DNA of 64,000 nucleotides from a virus. Below, piece by piece: positions 52,301 to 61,116 of this stretch. The stretch's first letter is position 1; the number at the start of each line of letters is the position of its first letter. Under the pieces are notes generated by a model. It was not told the origin of the DNA. It ran no database searches and worked only from the letters and a program-made list of their open reading frames with translations. The position numbers were made by a program, and so were the translations under genes. The stretch covers positions 49,645 to 113,644 of IMG/VR virus record IMGVR_UViG_3300005826_000037. One strand, 5' to 3'.

Positions 52301-54193
52301 TTATGCTGGAGGCGCTGCTGGAGGAGCTGGAGCTTCTGGTGGCGCACCACCACCTTCTCCACCTGGTGCTGGCATGCCTCCTAATTCACCACCTCCTCCG
52401 CCTGGCATTGGAGGTAATCCACCACCTAATCCGCCACCTAAACCACCCATATCACCCATTGGTGCTTCTCCTGGGAGTGGAGGTGCTCCACCTGGACCAC
52501 CTGCGCCACCGGCAACTTCTGATGGCTCTGGGATTTCGTCATCATCATCAAGTGCTCTAAGTTCATTAAGACTCATTGTTGCAAGAGATGCTGCCTCTTG
52601 TTTTGCAATAGCATCATTAATTGCTTCGACTCTCATCATTCTGGTTTCTTCCTCATACTCTAATCCCATTGAGCGATATAATGTGTGCAATGATGCTCTC
52701 TTCTGTTCTGGTCCACCACCTGTCAAAGTAATCAAATTCTGAATATAATCGCCAGCATCAAAAATTGACATATGGTTCCAATCAATTTCAGGAACAATAA
52801 GTTTCTTTTCTCCACCATCATAATCATAAAATCCTTGGATCTTTGAAATAGGAGCAAAAATTTTTCTCTTTAACCATGCAGATAACATATTACGGAATTG
52901 CATATAGCGCTGTCTCAGAACATCAAGAGCCACACCACCATTTGCATACGTAGTATCAGCACCACCATCCATCAATACAGATGGTACCTGTAGACCAACA
53001 TAGATTTCTTTCATTAACTGAGTGATATCACCAGAGATATCATAAATCCCCTGACCATAACCAATTCTCTCAATTGCTACACCCTCATGTGTAAAAATCT
53101 TAAAATCTTTATCATATTGAGCTTCTTCAAAAACATTTCTCCAAGCTTCAATATCAGCAAATGTTGGTTTGTATTGTTCAGATCCAATCTTAACTAATGT
53201 TAATGGATTAATCATATTATCTGCTTGGGCGTATTTTGACTCACGAAGTTTGTCAAAAAGCATAAGCTGTCTAAAAATACAAACAGGAAGACCAGTTCCC
53301 CTAATTTCGTAAGGGCTTATTCTTCTAGCCAAATGAGATACATTAAAATTATCAAGTGGAATATTCTCCCCACGTTTAACAGAATCGATAATCAATTGAT
53401 TTAATTGTTTTCTTTGTTCAATATCAGTAGGTCTATTAGAGAAGATAATCTTTTTTAGATTTTCATCGGGAATAAGCATGATAAGAGGCTCATCTGCAAC
53501 AACAGTTCTCTTAACAACCATATAATCAGGATTTTGGATAAGCAACCTACTCCATTTACCACTGCTCTCATCCAATTCTGCATATACAAAAGACTCGCCC
53601 AAAAGCCAATATTCTTGAGCTATTTGAACGCAGATATTCATAAGATCTGTTTCTTCAATCATATCATTAAAGAAGCGTTCAATTTCTTTATTCTTGCACT
53701 TGATATTTAATTTACTTATTGGATAAGTACTATGCAAATTGATTGCATTATGAACAAATGGATTTAATGCATAAAAACTGCGGCACCAAGCATTAATCGT
53801 AGCCCTATCACGTGGCAAATTAAGATTACTATTAAGCCATAATGGAGAATATACTTCAGGAGTTTGTTTTACAACATCTCCCTCTCCACCACGATGCCCC
53901 CAATTAGATGTTACAACCTGAGCAAATTTATTTACACCTACAGAACAACTAACAATAGAATTTGTTGTTTGTCTATTCTCATTATAAGTTGGTCCAGATC
54001 CATCTTTAAATAGACCTTGCGCAACTTCTTGTGTTAACGTATCTCTTCTTTGTTCTGAGACGCTTTTTGCCATTAATGCGCTGACTTGCGGAACACCCTG
54101 GGCTTTTTGATAACTATTTCTTGAGATCCCGTTTGCAACTATAGAGCTTGCAATTTCAGGAATACCACCATTTAATTTTCTAAATCCGGACAT
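52301..54193 (-). CDS. Portal protein
   Basis: 630 aa. The gene directly follows the large terminase. Residues about 130-470 match phage portals: INAWCRSFYALNPFVHNAIN, EYWLLGESFVYAELD, NPLTLVKIG, KEIYVGLQVPSVLMDGGADT and ANGGVALDVLRQRYMQFRNM. The dodecameric portal forms the DNA entry channel and the tail docking site. The last 80 residues are a Gly/Pro/Met low-complexity tail (GGLGGGLGGGLPPMPGGGGG) that is unusual for portals and could line the inside. GAGG ribosome site. Confidence 0.85.
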   Translation of the reverse strand: MSGFRKLNGGIPEIASSIVANGISRNSYQKAQGVPQVSALMAKSVSEQRRDTLTQEVAQGLFKDGSGPTYNENRQTTNSIVSCSVGVNKFAQVVTSNWGHRGGEGDVVKQTPEVYSPLWLNSNLNLPRDRATINAWCRSFYALNPFVHNAINLHSTYPISKLNIKCKNKEIERFFNDMIEETDLMNICVQIAQEYWLLGESFVYAELDESSGKWSRLLIQNPDYMVVKRTVVADEPLIMLIPDENLKKIIFSNRPTDIEQRKQLNQLIIDSVKRGENIPLDNFNVSHLARRISPYEIRGTGLPVCIFRQLMLFDKLRESKYAQADNMINPLTLVKIGSEQYKPTFADIEAWRNVFEEAQYDKDFKIFTHEGVAIERIGYGQGIYDISGDITQLMKEIYVGLQVPSVLMDGGADTTYANGGVALDVLRQRYMQFRNMLSAWLKRKIFAPISKIQGFYDYDGGEKKLIVPEIDWNHMSIFDAGDYIQNLITLTGGGPEQKRASLHTLYRSMGLEYEEETRMMRVEAINDAIAKQEAASLATMSLNELRALDDDDEIPEPSEVAGGAGGPGGAPPLPGEAPMGDMGGLGGGLGGGLPPMPGGGGGELGGMPAPGGEGGGAPPEAPAPPAAPPA

Positions 54194-54258
54194 ACTGCCT
54201 CTTTTCCATCATGCATACTCTACTATACTCATTTAATAATATATCAAGAGCTTACAAA

Positions 54259-57192
54259 TTAAAAACGTCTCTGTATAAATCCTGTCATTACTCTTGGTTT
54301 ATTTACATCATCAAAACTTCCTTCTTGAAGAAGTGGATTATTATTTGTAAATCCTTGTGTAATTAAGAACTTATATGCAAGATAAGCATTTAATAAAGCC
54401 ATAAATCCATCATTAGGTGTACTTCCTTTAACATAATGTGCAACAGGATCTGCTCCAGTTTTAGATATTGATGGTTTTATCTCCATACTTGCACAATGTT
54501 CAACAAGCCATGCTATTTTTTCATAATCACCAAATGGAAATCTTATTTGTCCCTTCTTCATTTGTTCATATAACTCTCTAATATAATAATCTCTTTCAAA
54601 AACTATTTCCTTAGGAAATGCTTCTGCATTATATTTTACAAACTTATTAACTTTTGGATGTGCACGAGATACAATATAGCGGTCACCATATGATTTATGA
54701 AGCGTTTCGGAAAAGTCTTGAGAATATCCAATGTCTCCTACTGCCAAATCAACACTATATTGTCTAAGAATTTGATCTATTATACCTTTCTTGCTTTCAA
54801 AATCATTTCTTTTAAACTTTGTAGCAAATTCAATAGACAATAATCCAGGACCTTTTGCAGCCAATACAACAGCAGTACTATATGATTGCCCTCTAACTAC
54901 TGCTTTTTCTGGATTAGCTAGTTGCTCAAGATCTCCTCTCTTACCATAGTCAATTCCAAGAAGAACCATATGTTCATCTTTTGGTGAAATTCTAGATTTA
55001 AACTTTCTACCAATATCACCACAAGCTTCTGCAATCTCATCAGGAGTAATTGGGCTGCTGTCACCTTGATAAAATTCTCCCAATACTTCTGTATTATATA
55101 TTCTATCAGTATTAATTGGGTGCTTACCAGGCATTTCATTATCGATGTCAAGTCTCGTAAACTTAGGCATATATAATTGATTAATGTGAAAACCAATCAT
55201 CTTGCATTCAGGATCATTATGATCTTTAAGAGCTACCCATTTACCTCTATCAGCAGCTGCTAGTTTATCTTGTTCTTTTCCACAATGAGGGCATCTAACT
55301 ATCTTATCGTAAATCCAAATATCTTTCCAATCGTCAGATCCTGGAGTATATAGTGGGAAAAGTTTATCACAACCTTCACATCCCAAATAATAATATTGTT
55401 GTGAAGATGTCATCCACATCTTATAGAAGTCAGAACCTTTACTACGTGGTGTTCCAAAATAAACTTGCACACCCTTTGTTGGTCTTCCATATTTTGCGTT
55501 GGTAAGAATCTTTAATGCATTTCCCATTGCGAGCCCGGTTGTTCTCTGTACCTCATCAAAAAATATGATGTCCGCAGTATTATGTGTTGGAATATATGAT
55601 TTAGTTACAATAAATAAACCATTGTGACTATCTACAGTTATACAACGCATAGGTACAGAATTAATAGGTTTGATGTCAACAATAAATCTATGTGTACTTT
55701 TAGTTGTAAGTATCTGCTTAAGATTTTTTAATTTTCTTTTAAGTCTAAATACCGGTAAATTAGTAATAAACCTAACTCGATACTTATCTTTATATTTTAT
55801 ACCATATCTCCAACTTTCTCGTTTATATATCTTTGCTTTAATACCTAAACTTCTTACTAAATCAAAAACCTGATAAGCTAAATTTTTATCAACTTGAACA
55901 AACTCTACGTTACCATTTTTATCACAATGACCATCACTATCGAGTAGCCCCTGTAATAATGCAAGTCTTTGTTTGATAGAAGATTGCATATATAAATCAG
56001 GGATATGTTTATTATATAATTCATTAAACTTTTTATGACTATTTTTAAGTAAACCAAGTTTACGCAAATCGGACGTTAACCCTTTTACACGATAAGAATT
56101 TGATTTAGATACCCCAAACTTACCACAATGATTAATAGAAGATGGTATAACTCGACTATCAAAACCTTCCAATATTTCTGGATCAGCAGACTCTATTCTT
56201 CCAGAACCATCTCCATCACCAAGCCATAACCCTAATAAATAAGGATCTATAATTAATTTTTTTTCATCATATTGTAATGGTTTACAATTTGGTATGGAAT
56301 GATTTGTCTCCCCAAGATGATGTAGTGTATTTAGTATCTCTTCTGTTGTTTTTATTGATGGATTTGGTGGATTTTGTATTTTTCCTCTTTCAAATTTACT
56401 TAAAGACACGCGATCATTTCTAGTATATGTTAACCATAAATGATCTTTACAAGCATCAACTGTAGTTCCATCATCAAAAAATACCCTATATGAAACAGGG
56501 TTTAAATCAATTGGATGCACTTTAGTAATTTTGCATACCTCTCCATTTTCATCAAATAATTCACTGCCCACTTTAAGATCAATTAATTTTACAAATCCAT
56601 TTGGTGTTGGAATATCTGTATCTAAAGCTAGCATTCTTCCCATCAACCTATCAGCATCAATTCCCGTGGACTCAATCCATAAATGATTTCCTCCAATGAA
56701 TTGTTTAAAATGTAAAGAGTCATTTGTTGGACTTGTTGTGTCCAACAAAGATTGCATATATGACTTTATCTTACCTCCCTTTTTAGCATTAGCATCTTCT
56801 TCTTTAATCAATGATGTGGACATCATTTGATTTAATTTTGTCTTAGAATATGCAGCAGCTAACTCTAACAAAGGAAAAGCATGAATAATTCTTATTGGAG
56901 GTTTTTCTGAAGTACCAAATAATCCTGAACCCATAAAATACATTTCAAGAGCACAAGCCATAGTTGTACCTCCAACCTGGCGTCCCTTAACCATGATTAC
57001 TGGTTTTGATTCTGGCTCTAATGCCTTAAGTCCAATATAACGGTATATATCTGCAAATGGTTTATAACCATTGCCACTTAAACGAAAAGGCTCCCCCTCA
57101 AGAGTGAGATACTTTTCGCAAAACATAACAGGATCAATCCTCATGAGCTGATCCTTAAGCGTATTAAATACGTCTAATCTTGTATCCTTCAT
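54259..57192 (-). CDS. Large terminase subunit (GpA-like) interrupted by intein
   Basis: 977 aa precursor; 625 aa after removal of a 352-aa intein (residues 187-538). The ATPase shows a P-loop-like VKGRQVGGTT (69-77) and Walker B ADIIFFDEVQR right after the intein. A zinc ribbon (CEGCDKLF ... CPHCGKEQD) and nuclease-like acidic strands (LLGIDYGKRGD, AVGDIGYSQDF, GSTPNDGFMALL) follow, as in GpA-type terminases. It packages DNA into the prohead through the portal encoded next. The start lacks a strong ribosome site. Confidence 0.88.
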   Translation of the reverse strand: MKDTRLDVFNTLKDQLMRIDPVMFCEKYLTLEGEPFRLSGNGYKPFADIYRYIGLKALEPESKPVIMVKGRQVGGTTMACALEMYFMGSGLFGTSEKPPIRIIHAFPLLELAAAYSKTKLNQMMSTSLIKEEDANAKKGGKIKSYMQSLLDTTSPTNDSLHFKQFIGGNHLWIESTGIDADRLMGRMLALDTDIPTPNGFVKLIDLKVGSELFDENGEVCKITKVHPIDLNPVSYRVFFDDGTTVDACKDHLWLTYTRNDRVSLSKFERGKIQNPPNPSIKTTEEILNTLHHLGETNHSIPNCKPLQYDEKKLIIDPYLLGLWLGDGDGSGRIESADPEILEGFDSRVIPSSINHCGKFGVSKSNSYRVKGLTSDLRKLGLLKNSHKKFNELYNKHIPDLYMQSSIKQRLALLQGLLDSDGHCDKNGNVEFVQVDKNLAYQVFDLVRSLGIKAKIYKRESWRYGIKYKDKYRVRFITNLPVFRLKRKLKNLKQILTTKSTHRFIVDIKPINSVPMRCITVDSHNGLFIVTKSYIPTHNTADIIFFDEVQRTTGLAMGNALKILTNAKYGRPTKGVQVYFGTPRSKGSDFYKMWMTSSQQYYYLGCEGCDKLFPLYTPGSDDWKDIWIYDKIVRCPHCGKEQDKLAAADRGKWVALKDHNDPECKMIGFHINQLYMPKFTRLDIDNEMPGKHPINTDRIYNTEVLGEFYQGDSSPITPDEIAEACGDIGRKFKSRISPKDEHMVLLGIDYGKRGDLEQLANPEKAVVRGQSYSTAVVLAAKGPGLLSIEFATKFKRNDFESKKGIIDQILRQYSVDLAVGDIGYSQDFSETLHKSYGDRYIVSRAHPKVNKFVKYNAEAFPKEIVFERDYYIRELYEQMKKGQIRFPFGDYEKIAWLVEHCASMEIKPSISKTGADPVAHYVKGSTPNDGFMALLNAYLAYKFLITQGFTNNNPLLQEGSFDDVNKPRVMTGFIQRRF
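55579..56634 (-). mobile_element. Terminase intein with LAGLIDADG domain, class-3-like
   Basis: 352 residues between extein sequences DADRLMGR and TADIIFFDE, so it splits the ATPase just before Walker B. Block A is MLALDTDIPTPNGF, with Met and no Cys or Ser nucleophile. Block B includes KDHLWLT (Trp at B:12), block F has MRCITVDS (Cys at F:4), and block G is IPTHN with Thr at G:5; this is the WCT triplet of class 3 inteins. The homing domain shows LLGLWLGDGDG and LLQGLLDSDG. Both splice-junction and endonuclease motifs look intact. Confidence 0.85.
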
Positions 57193-57241
57193 ATATTAAA
57201 TTACCATATATTACCATATGGATACAAAATTATTATTAAAA

Positions 57242-57886
57242 TCAGTGTTTTGCAGGCATCAAAATATGAAATGCATCCATATTTGAAGGGTCTATCTCAT
57301 CATAAGCTGCATCTTCTCTGCGACCAAGATTAGAAAAGTTATCTACAATTGGATTATTTTTCTTTTCTTCAAGATTAACTTTACTAACAAATATTATCAA
57401 ACCATCATCTTCCCAATCTTTTCCATCAGAAATATCACTATGATGAATAGATTTTAGCCTATCAATAATTGCAGGAATAGATAAATTTCCTTTTGTTTCA
57501 GTTACAATATTCTGTAATGTATCTTTTATTGAAGGGAATTTTTTAATGACTACAGGGAGGGACTCAGCTGGCATTTCCTTTTCAATTACATCATTATCAT
57601 CTGATGCTGTCTTTTTTACAGAAGAGTCATCTACTTCTTCTGATTTTTTGATATTATCTAAATATTCAGTTAAACCACTTCTGTCTTGCATATCCTTTAC
57701 CGCAGCTTCAACAGATGGATATTTTGATTTTCCACTTATTATAGAATTCATATATTCATCAACTGATTTTGGTTGAACAGCACCTTTTTCCAATTTCTTT
57801 TGAAATTGTCTTAACCAATGGTCCTCTTCAATACCATTGTCGGCATTTCTAGAAATAATTGGTTGATGTCTAACATATTTTGACAT
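57242..57886 (-). CDS. Virion-cluster protein next to terminase
   Basis: 214 aa from ATG 57886, with AGGAG 5 nt upstream. It begins MSKYVRHQPIISRNADNG, continues EEDHWLRQFQKKLEKGAVQ, and has a helical middle and alpha/beta C-terminal domain. I associate such an N-terminus with large-phage packaging clusters. Function unknown. It shares the C-terminal theme of Asp-rich segments with the following gene. Confidence 0.45.
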   Translation of the reverse strand: MSKYVRHQPIISRNADNGIEEDHWLRQFQKKLEKGAVQPKSVDEYMNSIISGKSKYPSVEAAVKDMQDRSGLTEYLDNIKKSEEVDDSSVKKTASDDNDVIEKEMPAESLPVVIKKFPSIKDTLQNIVTETKGNLSIPAIIDRLKSIHHSDISDGKDWEDDGLIIFVSKVNLEEKKNNPIVDNFSNLGRREDAAYDEIDPSNMDAFHILMPAKH

Positions 57887-57887
57887 A

Positions 57888-58817
57888 TTAGCTCCTATAG
57901 TTTGCTGCCCAATCAAAATTATTGCTACTTGAAGGGTCAATCTCTTCACCTGCTAAGAAACCTCTATCTTGACGTAATTTATAACCCATATTATCAAGAA
58001 GTTCTAGTGTCTCAAATTGTTCTCTCTCATTTAGATTGAATTTTTTAACCAATCTATTATAAGTATCTTCAATATCATGACCGCCAGATACCATTCCATT
58101 TATACAAATCTTTGCAATCCTTAGAATAAAAAGAGGAGCTACTGCAACAACACCTTGAACTCCAGTAATTTTCTGTGCCTCTTTACGTAGTGTTGATTCA
58201 CTCTCTGCACTCTTCCTTCTTTTCTTTCCTTTTCTTGACCTTATCTTTTCAAGACGAGCCTCAAGTCTTTCTAAACCATCTTCAATAGTTGATCTAATAT
58301 CTTCAACATTATTAGCATCTAACTCACCACCAAGATCCATCCTCATAGCTTTTGATATTTCATTATCTAATCTATCAAGATAAGATATTGCTCTTTCTAG
58401 CCCTGCAGAATCATAACCTGAATGCTTTGGAACGCTATCAAAACGTTCTTTAACCCAAATTACAAACCCTTCTGGTCCTCTAGATTCCCAATCCCATTTT
58501 GGATCTTTGCTCTTTTTCTTATCCTTTGCATCTAAGTCGTCACCATCAACAACCTCAAGCTCTGGCTCTGGTTCTTCTTGTTCTGGGCTTTCAGGCGCTC
58601 CAGGCAAATCACCAGGAAAGTCAAGAGTGACTTCTAGTGGTTCTTCGCGGTCTTCCACCTCAATTTCATCGGGAACTTCTAGTTTAAATTCTTGTGGTTC
58701 TTCCACAACTTCAAGTTCCTCTTCAGGAAGGTCTAAACCAAGGAAAAAATCCCCCGCCAAATTTTGATCTGGCATTGGATCAAACAAAAAATTCTGTGCT
58801 TTAGATTCTAGTGACAT
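57888..58817 (-). CDS. Acidic virion-cluster protein with helical body
   Basis: 309 aa from ATG 58817 (AGAGGT upstream). Residues 20-110 are highly acidic (Glu/Pro/Asp, e.g. EEELEVVEEPQEFKLEVP). Around 150-230 is a charged coiled segment with a basic cluster (RSRKGKKRRKSAESES), possibly a protease or nucleic-acid interaction region, followed by a helical domain. No recognised family. Confidence 0.45.
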   Translation of the reverse strand: MSLESKAQNFLFDPMPDQNLAGDFFLGLDLPEEELEVVEEPQEFKLEVPDEIEVEDREEPLEVTLDFPGDLPGAPESPEQEEPEPELEVVDGDDLDAKDKKKSKDPKWDWESRGPEGFVIWVKERFDSVPKHSGYDSAGLERAISYLDRLDNEISKAMRMDLGGELDANNVEDIRSTIEDGLERLEARLEKIRSRKGKKRRKSAESESTLRKEAQKITGVQGVVAVAPLFILRIAKICINGMVSGGHDIEDTYNRLVKKFNLNEREQFETLELLDNMGYKLRQDRGFLAGEEIDPSSSNNFDWAANYRS

Positions 58818-58879
58818 CAAGATACCTCTGATATTAGCTTTATCTACCTTATGCATTTATATGTAATAATTACCCGTTG

Positions 58880-59635
58880 TTAAATCCACATCTTATCATA
58901 AAAAGTATTTCCTGAATCTGTGGTTCCATATCTTGGGTCCTGCTCATACAAATTATCTAAATCTGAAGCAGGCTCTATTCCTTGTGGCAAACCTAAAACA
59001 GGTGGTTCTTTAGGGTTAAGAGTTTGAAGTTTTTTATCCATAATCTCTTGTAACTTAGCAATATAGTCATGGATATTATCACTGTCATAATTTGTTCCAA
59101 AATCTAAATCAGTAGGTGGTTTTCCTTCGAAATCATATTCGGGCATATATTTATCTAATAACCCACCAATTGGAACAGAATTACTAACAGTTCCACTATC
59201 TCCTAAAACTGGAGATGATTTAATTTGTTCATCTACAAGAAAATCTATATCATTTTCATCGCAGCCTAGCGCAATAAGTAGAGCAACTCTTCTAACAGCT
59301 CTCTTATGTTTTTTCTCTTTTGCCTTTGATATACTACCATCGTCATATTTGTATAAATCTTCCGCCTTGTATTTTTCTTTATTCTTCTTTTTCTTTTCTC
59401 TGAAATCAGATACACTTTTGTATTCATCCATATGCTGATACAATCCGGTACCAGGACCATGCTTTGCTGGTCCATCGACACCTTCTGTTTCATATAGATC
59501 ATAATTTTTAAACAAAGGTTCTTTAAATCTTGGCTGCATAACTAAAGCAGGCTCAGACTTATATTTTTTCTTCTTAGGTGTTGGTTCATTTTCTTTTCCA
59601 CCACCTTGAAAATAAGCAGATTTACTTTGAGGCAT
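58880..59635 (-). CDS. YFQG/EPTP-motif head protein
   Basis: 251 aa. The N-terminus MPQSKSAYFQGGGKENEPTP, then KKKKYKSEP, repeats the unit found twice in the protease-scaffold protein (YFQGAEGDEPTPGKPKY and YFQQGEKNPEEPTPGKPKY). The rest is Lys/Glu-rich helices with acidic loops and a region GVDGPAKHGPGTGLY also reminiscent of GPVEGLYPGD in the scaffold. Strong AGGTGG ribosome site. Probably a head core or portal-associated protein; the shared motif may be a maturation or docking site. Confidence 0.5.
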   Translation of the reverse strand: MPQSKSAYFQGGGKENEPTPKKKKYKSEPALVMQPRFKEPLFKNYDLYETEGVDGPAKHGPGTGLYQHMDEYKSVSDFREKKKKNKEKYKAEDLYKYDDGSISKAKEKKHKRAVRRVALLIALGCDENDIDFLVDEQIKSSPVLGDSGTVSNSVPIGGLLDKYMPEYDFEGKPPTDLDFGTNYDSDNIHDYIAKLQEIMDKKLQTLNPKEPPVLGLPQGIEPASDLDNLYEQDPRYGTTDSGNTFYDKMWI

Positions 59636-60395
59636 TTATACCACCTCTGATATGTTTTATATAATAAGGATAAACTTCTTTAGTAATAGGAATGTAATTC
59701 CACAAATTCATCTTTGTTAAATTGTGCTCAGCACGGTCAGCATCCCAAGTGAAAGCCTCATTTAGCTTCTTAGACAAGGAACTCTGAGATGAATCCTGAA
59801 CTGATTGTGGATTTTTCTTAACAAATTCAATTATTGAATTATCTATATCAAAATTTAGCTTTGATGATAGGTATACCGATCTAATTACTCTATTCTTATT
59901 AGAAGTTAATGTTATTTCTGGAGCCAAACATGTTTTAATCTTCTTTTCTTTTATATCTTTGAACCCTCTATTAGTAGGGTCAATAATATTCTTTAGATCT
60001 AAAGATAATAAAAGAGCGTTGCAGGTAAAATCCCTACTAAACATCTCTCTTTGGAAATTAGTGGGCTCCTTAATTCCAAGTTTTTGTAAGTATAAATCTA
60101 TATTTGGTATTACAAAATTTGATGAAAAATCTAATTTTAGATCTCCAATAAAAACAGTACTATGACCATCTGGCATTGTCTTTCTACTTACCTTATATTG
60201 CTTCCCAAGTTTATCAGCAAAAGCTTCAGATAAGTAATCTATTGTCTTATCACCAGTAGTAATATCAATATCTGAAACCTTCTCTAATTGATCCAGATAC
60301 TTATCCCTCGGCGTACCTCCACATATCATAGGATATGAAGCTTTTATATCTATAGCTGTTTTGCCTAATAAATATAATAATTCTTTTAGTTTCAT
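59622..60395 (-). CDS. Divergent CCA-adding-like nucleotidyltransferase
   Basis: 257 aa from ATG 60395, which overlaps the preceding stop as ATGA with AGGTGG upstream. It keeps polymerase-beta motifs: CGGTPRD (25-31), SDIDITTGD with Asp42 and Asp44, LKLDF with a third acidic residue near 89, RDFTCNALLLSLD (121 on), and NRVIRSVYLSSKLNF (168 on). These correspond to class II CCA-adding/poly(A) polymerase motifs, but the protein is shorter than a complete CCA enzyme (257 vs about 400 aa). It is embedded in the head operon. Target RNA or protein unknown. Confidence 0.7.
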   Translation of the reverse strand: MKLKELLYLLGKTAIDIKASYPMICGGTPRDKYLDQLEKVSDIDITTGDKTIDYLSEAFADKLGKQYKVSRKTMPDGHSTVFIGDLKLDFSSNFVIPNIDLYLQKLGIKEPTNFQREMFSRDFTCNALLLSLDLKNIIDPTNRGFKDIKEKKIKTCLAPEITLTSNKNRVIRSVYLSSKLNFDIDNSIIEFVKKNPQSVQDSSQSSLSKKLNEAFTWDADRAEHNLTKMNLWNYIPITKEVYPYYIKHIRGGINASK

Positions 60396-61102
60396 ATATG
60401 TGTCCACCTTTTTCTATTTACTATTTGATTAATAGTATTAGGTTTAACATTATATAATTTAGCTAATTCAGTTTGAGAATATTTACCACTATTCCACTTA
60501 TCTCGTATATCTAATACATCTTTTTCAGTTAATTTAGCACTAGATTGATTGCTCCCCCTACATTTGCAACTTATTACTTTTTTTAATTCTTCTGAAATTT
60601 CTCTATTTTTAAGAAAATTAACAACCTCTTCTGAATGTGTTTTGCCATAAAATCCATTATTTTCACCACTAACAGATTTAGATATTTTAGATTTTATATC
60701 ATCAGATATTTTTTTTCCATAATTGTGGTTATTTTCTCCTCGTATTTTATCACGAGACTCTTCAGACCATTTCACCCCAGATGTACCTTCACCACCATCT
60801 GTTAAATTCATACCAAAATTATAATCATTGGAGTTAAACTTTTCAATCCATTTTTTTTCTTTTTCAAAAGCTTCAATTTCTGTTAAGCAATTCTCCAAAA
60901 CTTCAATATTAAAATTATAAACACCATATTTATTTATTGATTTATGTAAATATTGATATGCTTTTCTTTCTTTATTTTTAGCCACACTAATATGACGCTT
61001 CCATCTTTTTTCTATATTAGATGTTTTTCCAATATATACTTTACCATTCATTAAATTGGTAATCTTATATATACAAAAATTATTAAGGTCTCGTAGCTTC
61101 AT
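60392..61102 (-). CDS. GIY-YIG homing endonuclease
   Basis: 236 aa. FCIYKITN and KVYIGKT are the GIY and YIG strands, followed by Arg33 and TEIEAFEKEKKWI with the catalytic Glu. NUMOD3-like repeats (GENNHNYGKKIS, GENNGFYGKTHSEE) and a C-terminal helix-turn-helix (YSQTELAKLYNVKPNTINQI) give DNA specificity. As with the gene at 20042, the stop overlaps the next start as ATGA and its final codons carry the next ribosome site. Likely a mobile insertion in the 604-aa/nucleotidyltransferase junction. Confidence 0.88.
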   Translation of the reverse strand: MKLRDLNNFCIYKITNLMNGKVYIGKTSNIEKRWKRHISVAKNKERKAYQYLHKSINKYGVYNFNIEVLENCLTEIEAFEKEKKWIEKFNSNDYNFGMNLTDGGEGTSGVKWSEESRDKIRGENNHNYGKKISDDIKSKISKSVSGENNGFYGKTHSEEVVNFLKNREISEELKKVISCKCRGSNQSSAKLTEKDVLDIRDKWNSGKYSQTELAKLYNVKPNTINQIVNRKRWTHI

Positions 61103-61116
61103 ACATTTATATCACA

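Noticed and set aside
55579-56634. Group I intron in the terminase
   Set aside because: The reading frame is continuous and carries intein blocks A, B, F and G with HN at the junction.
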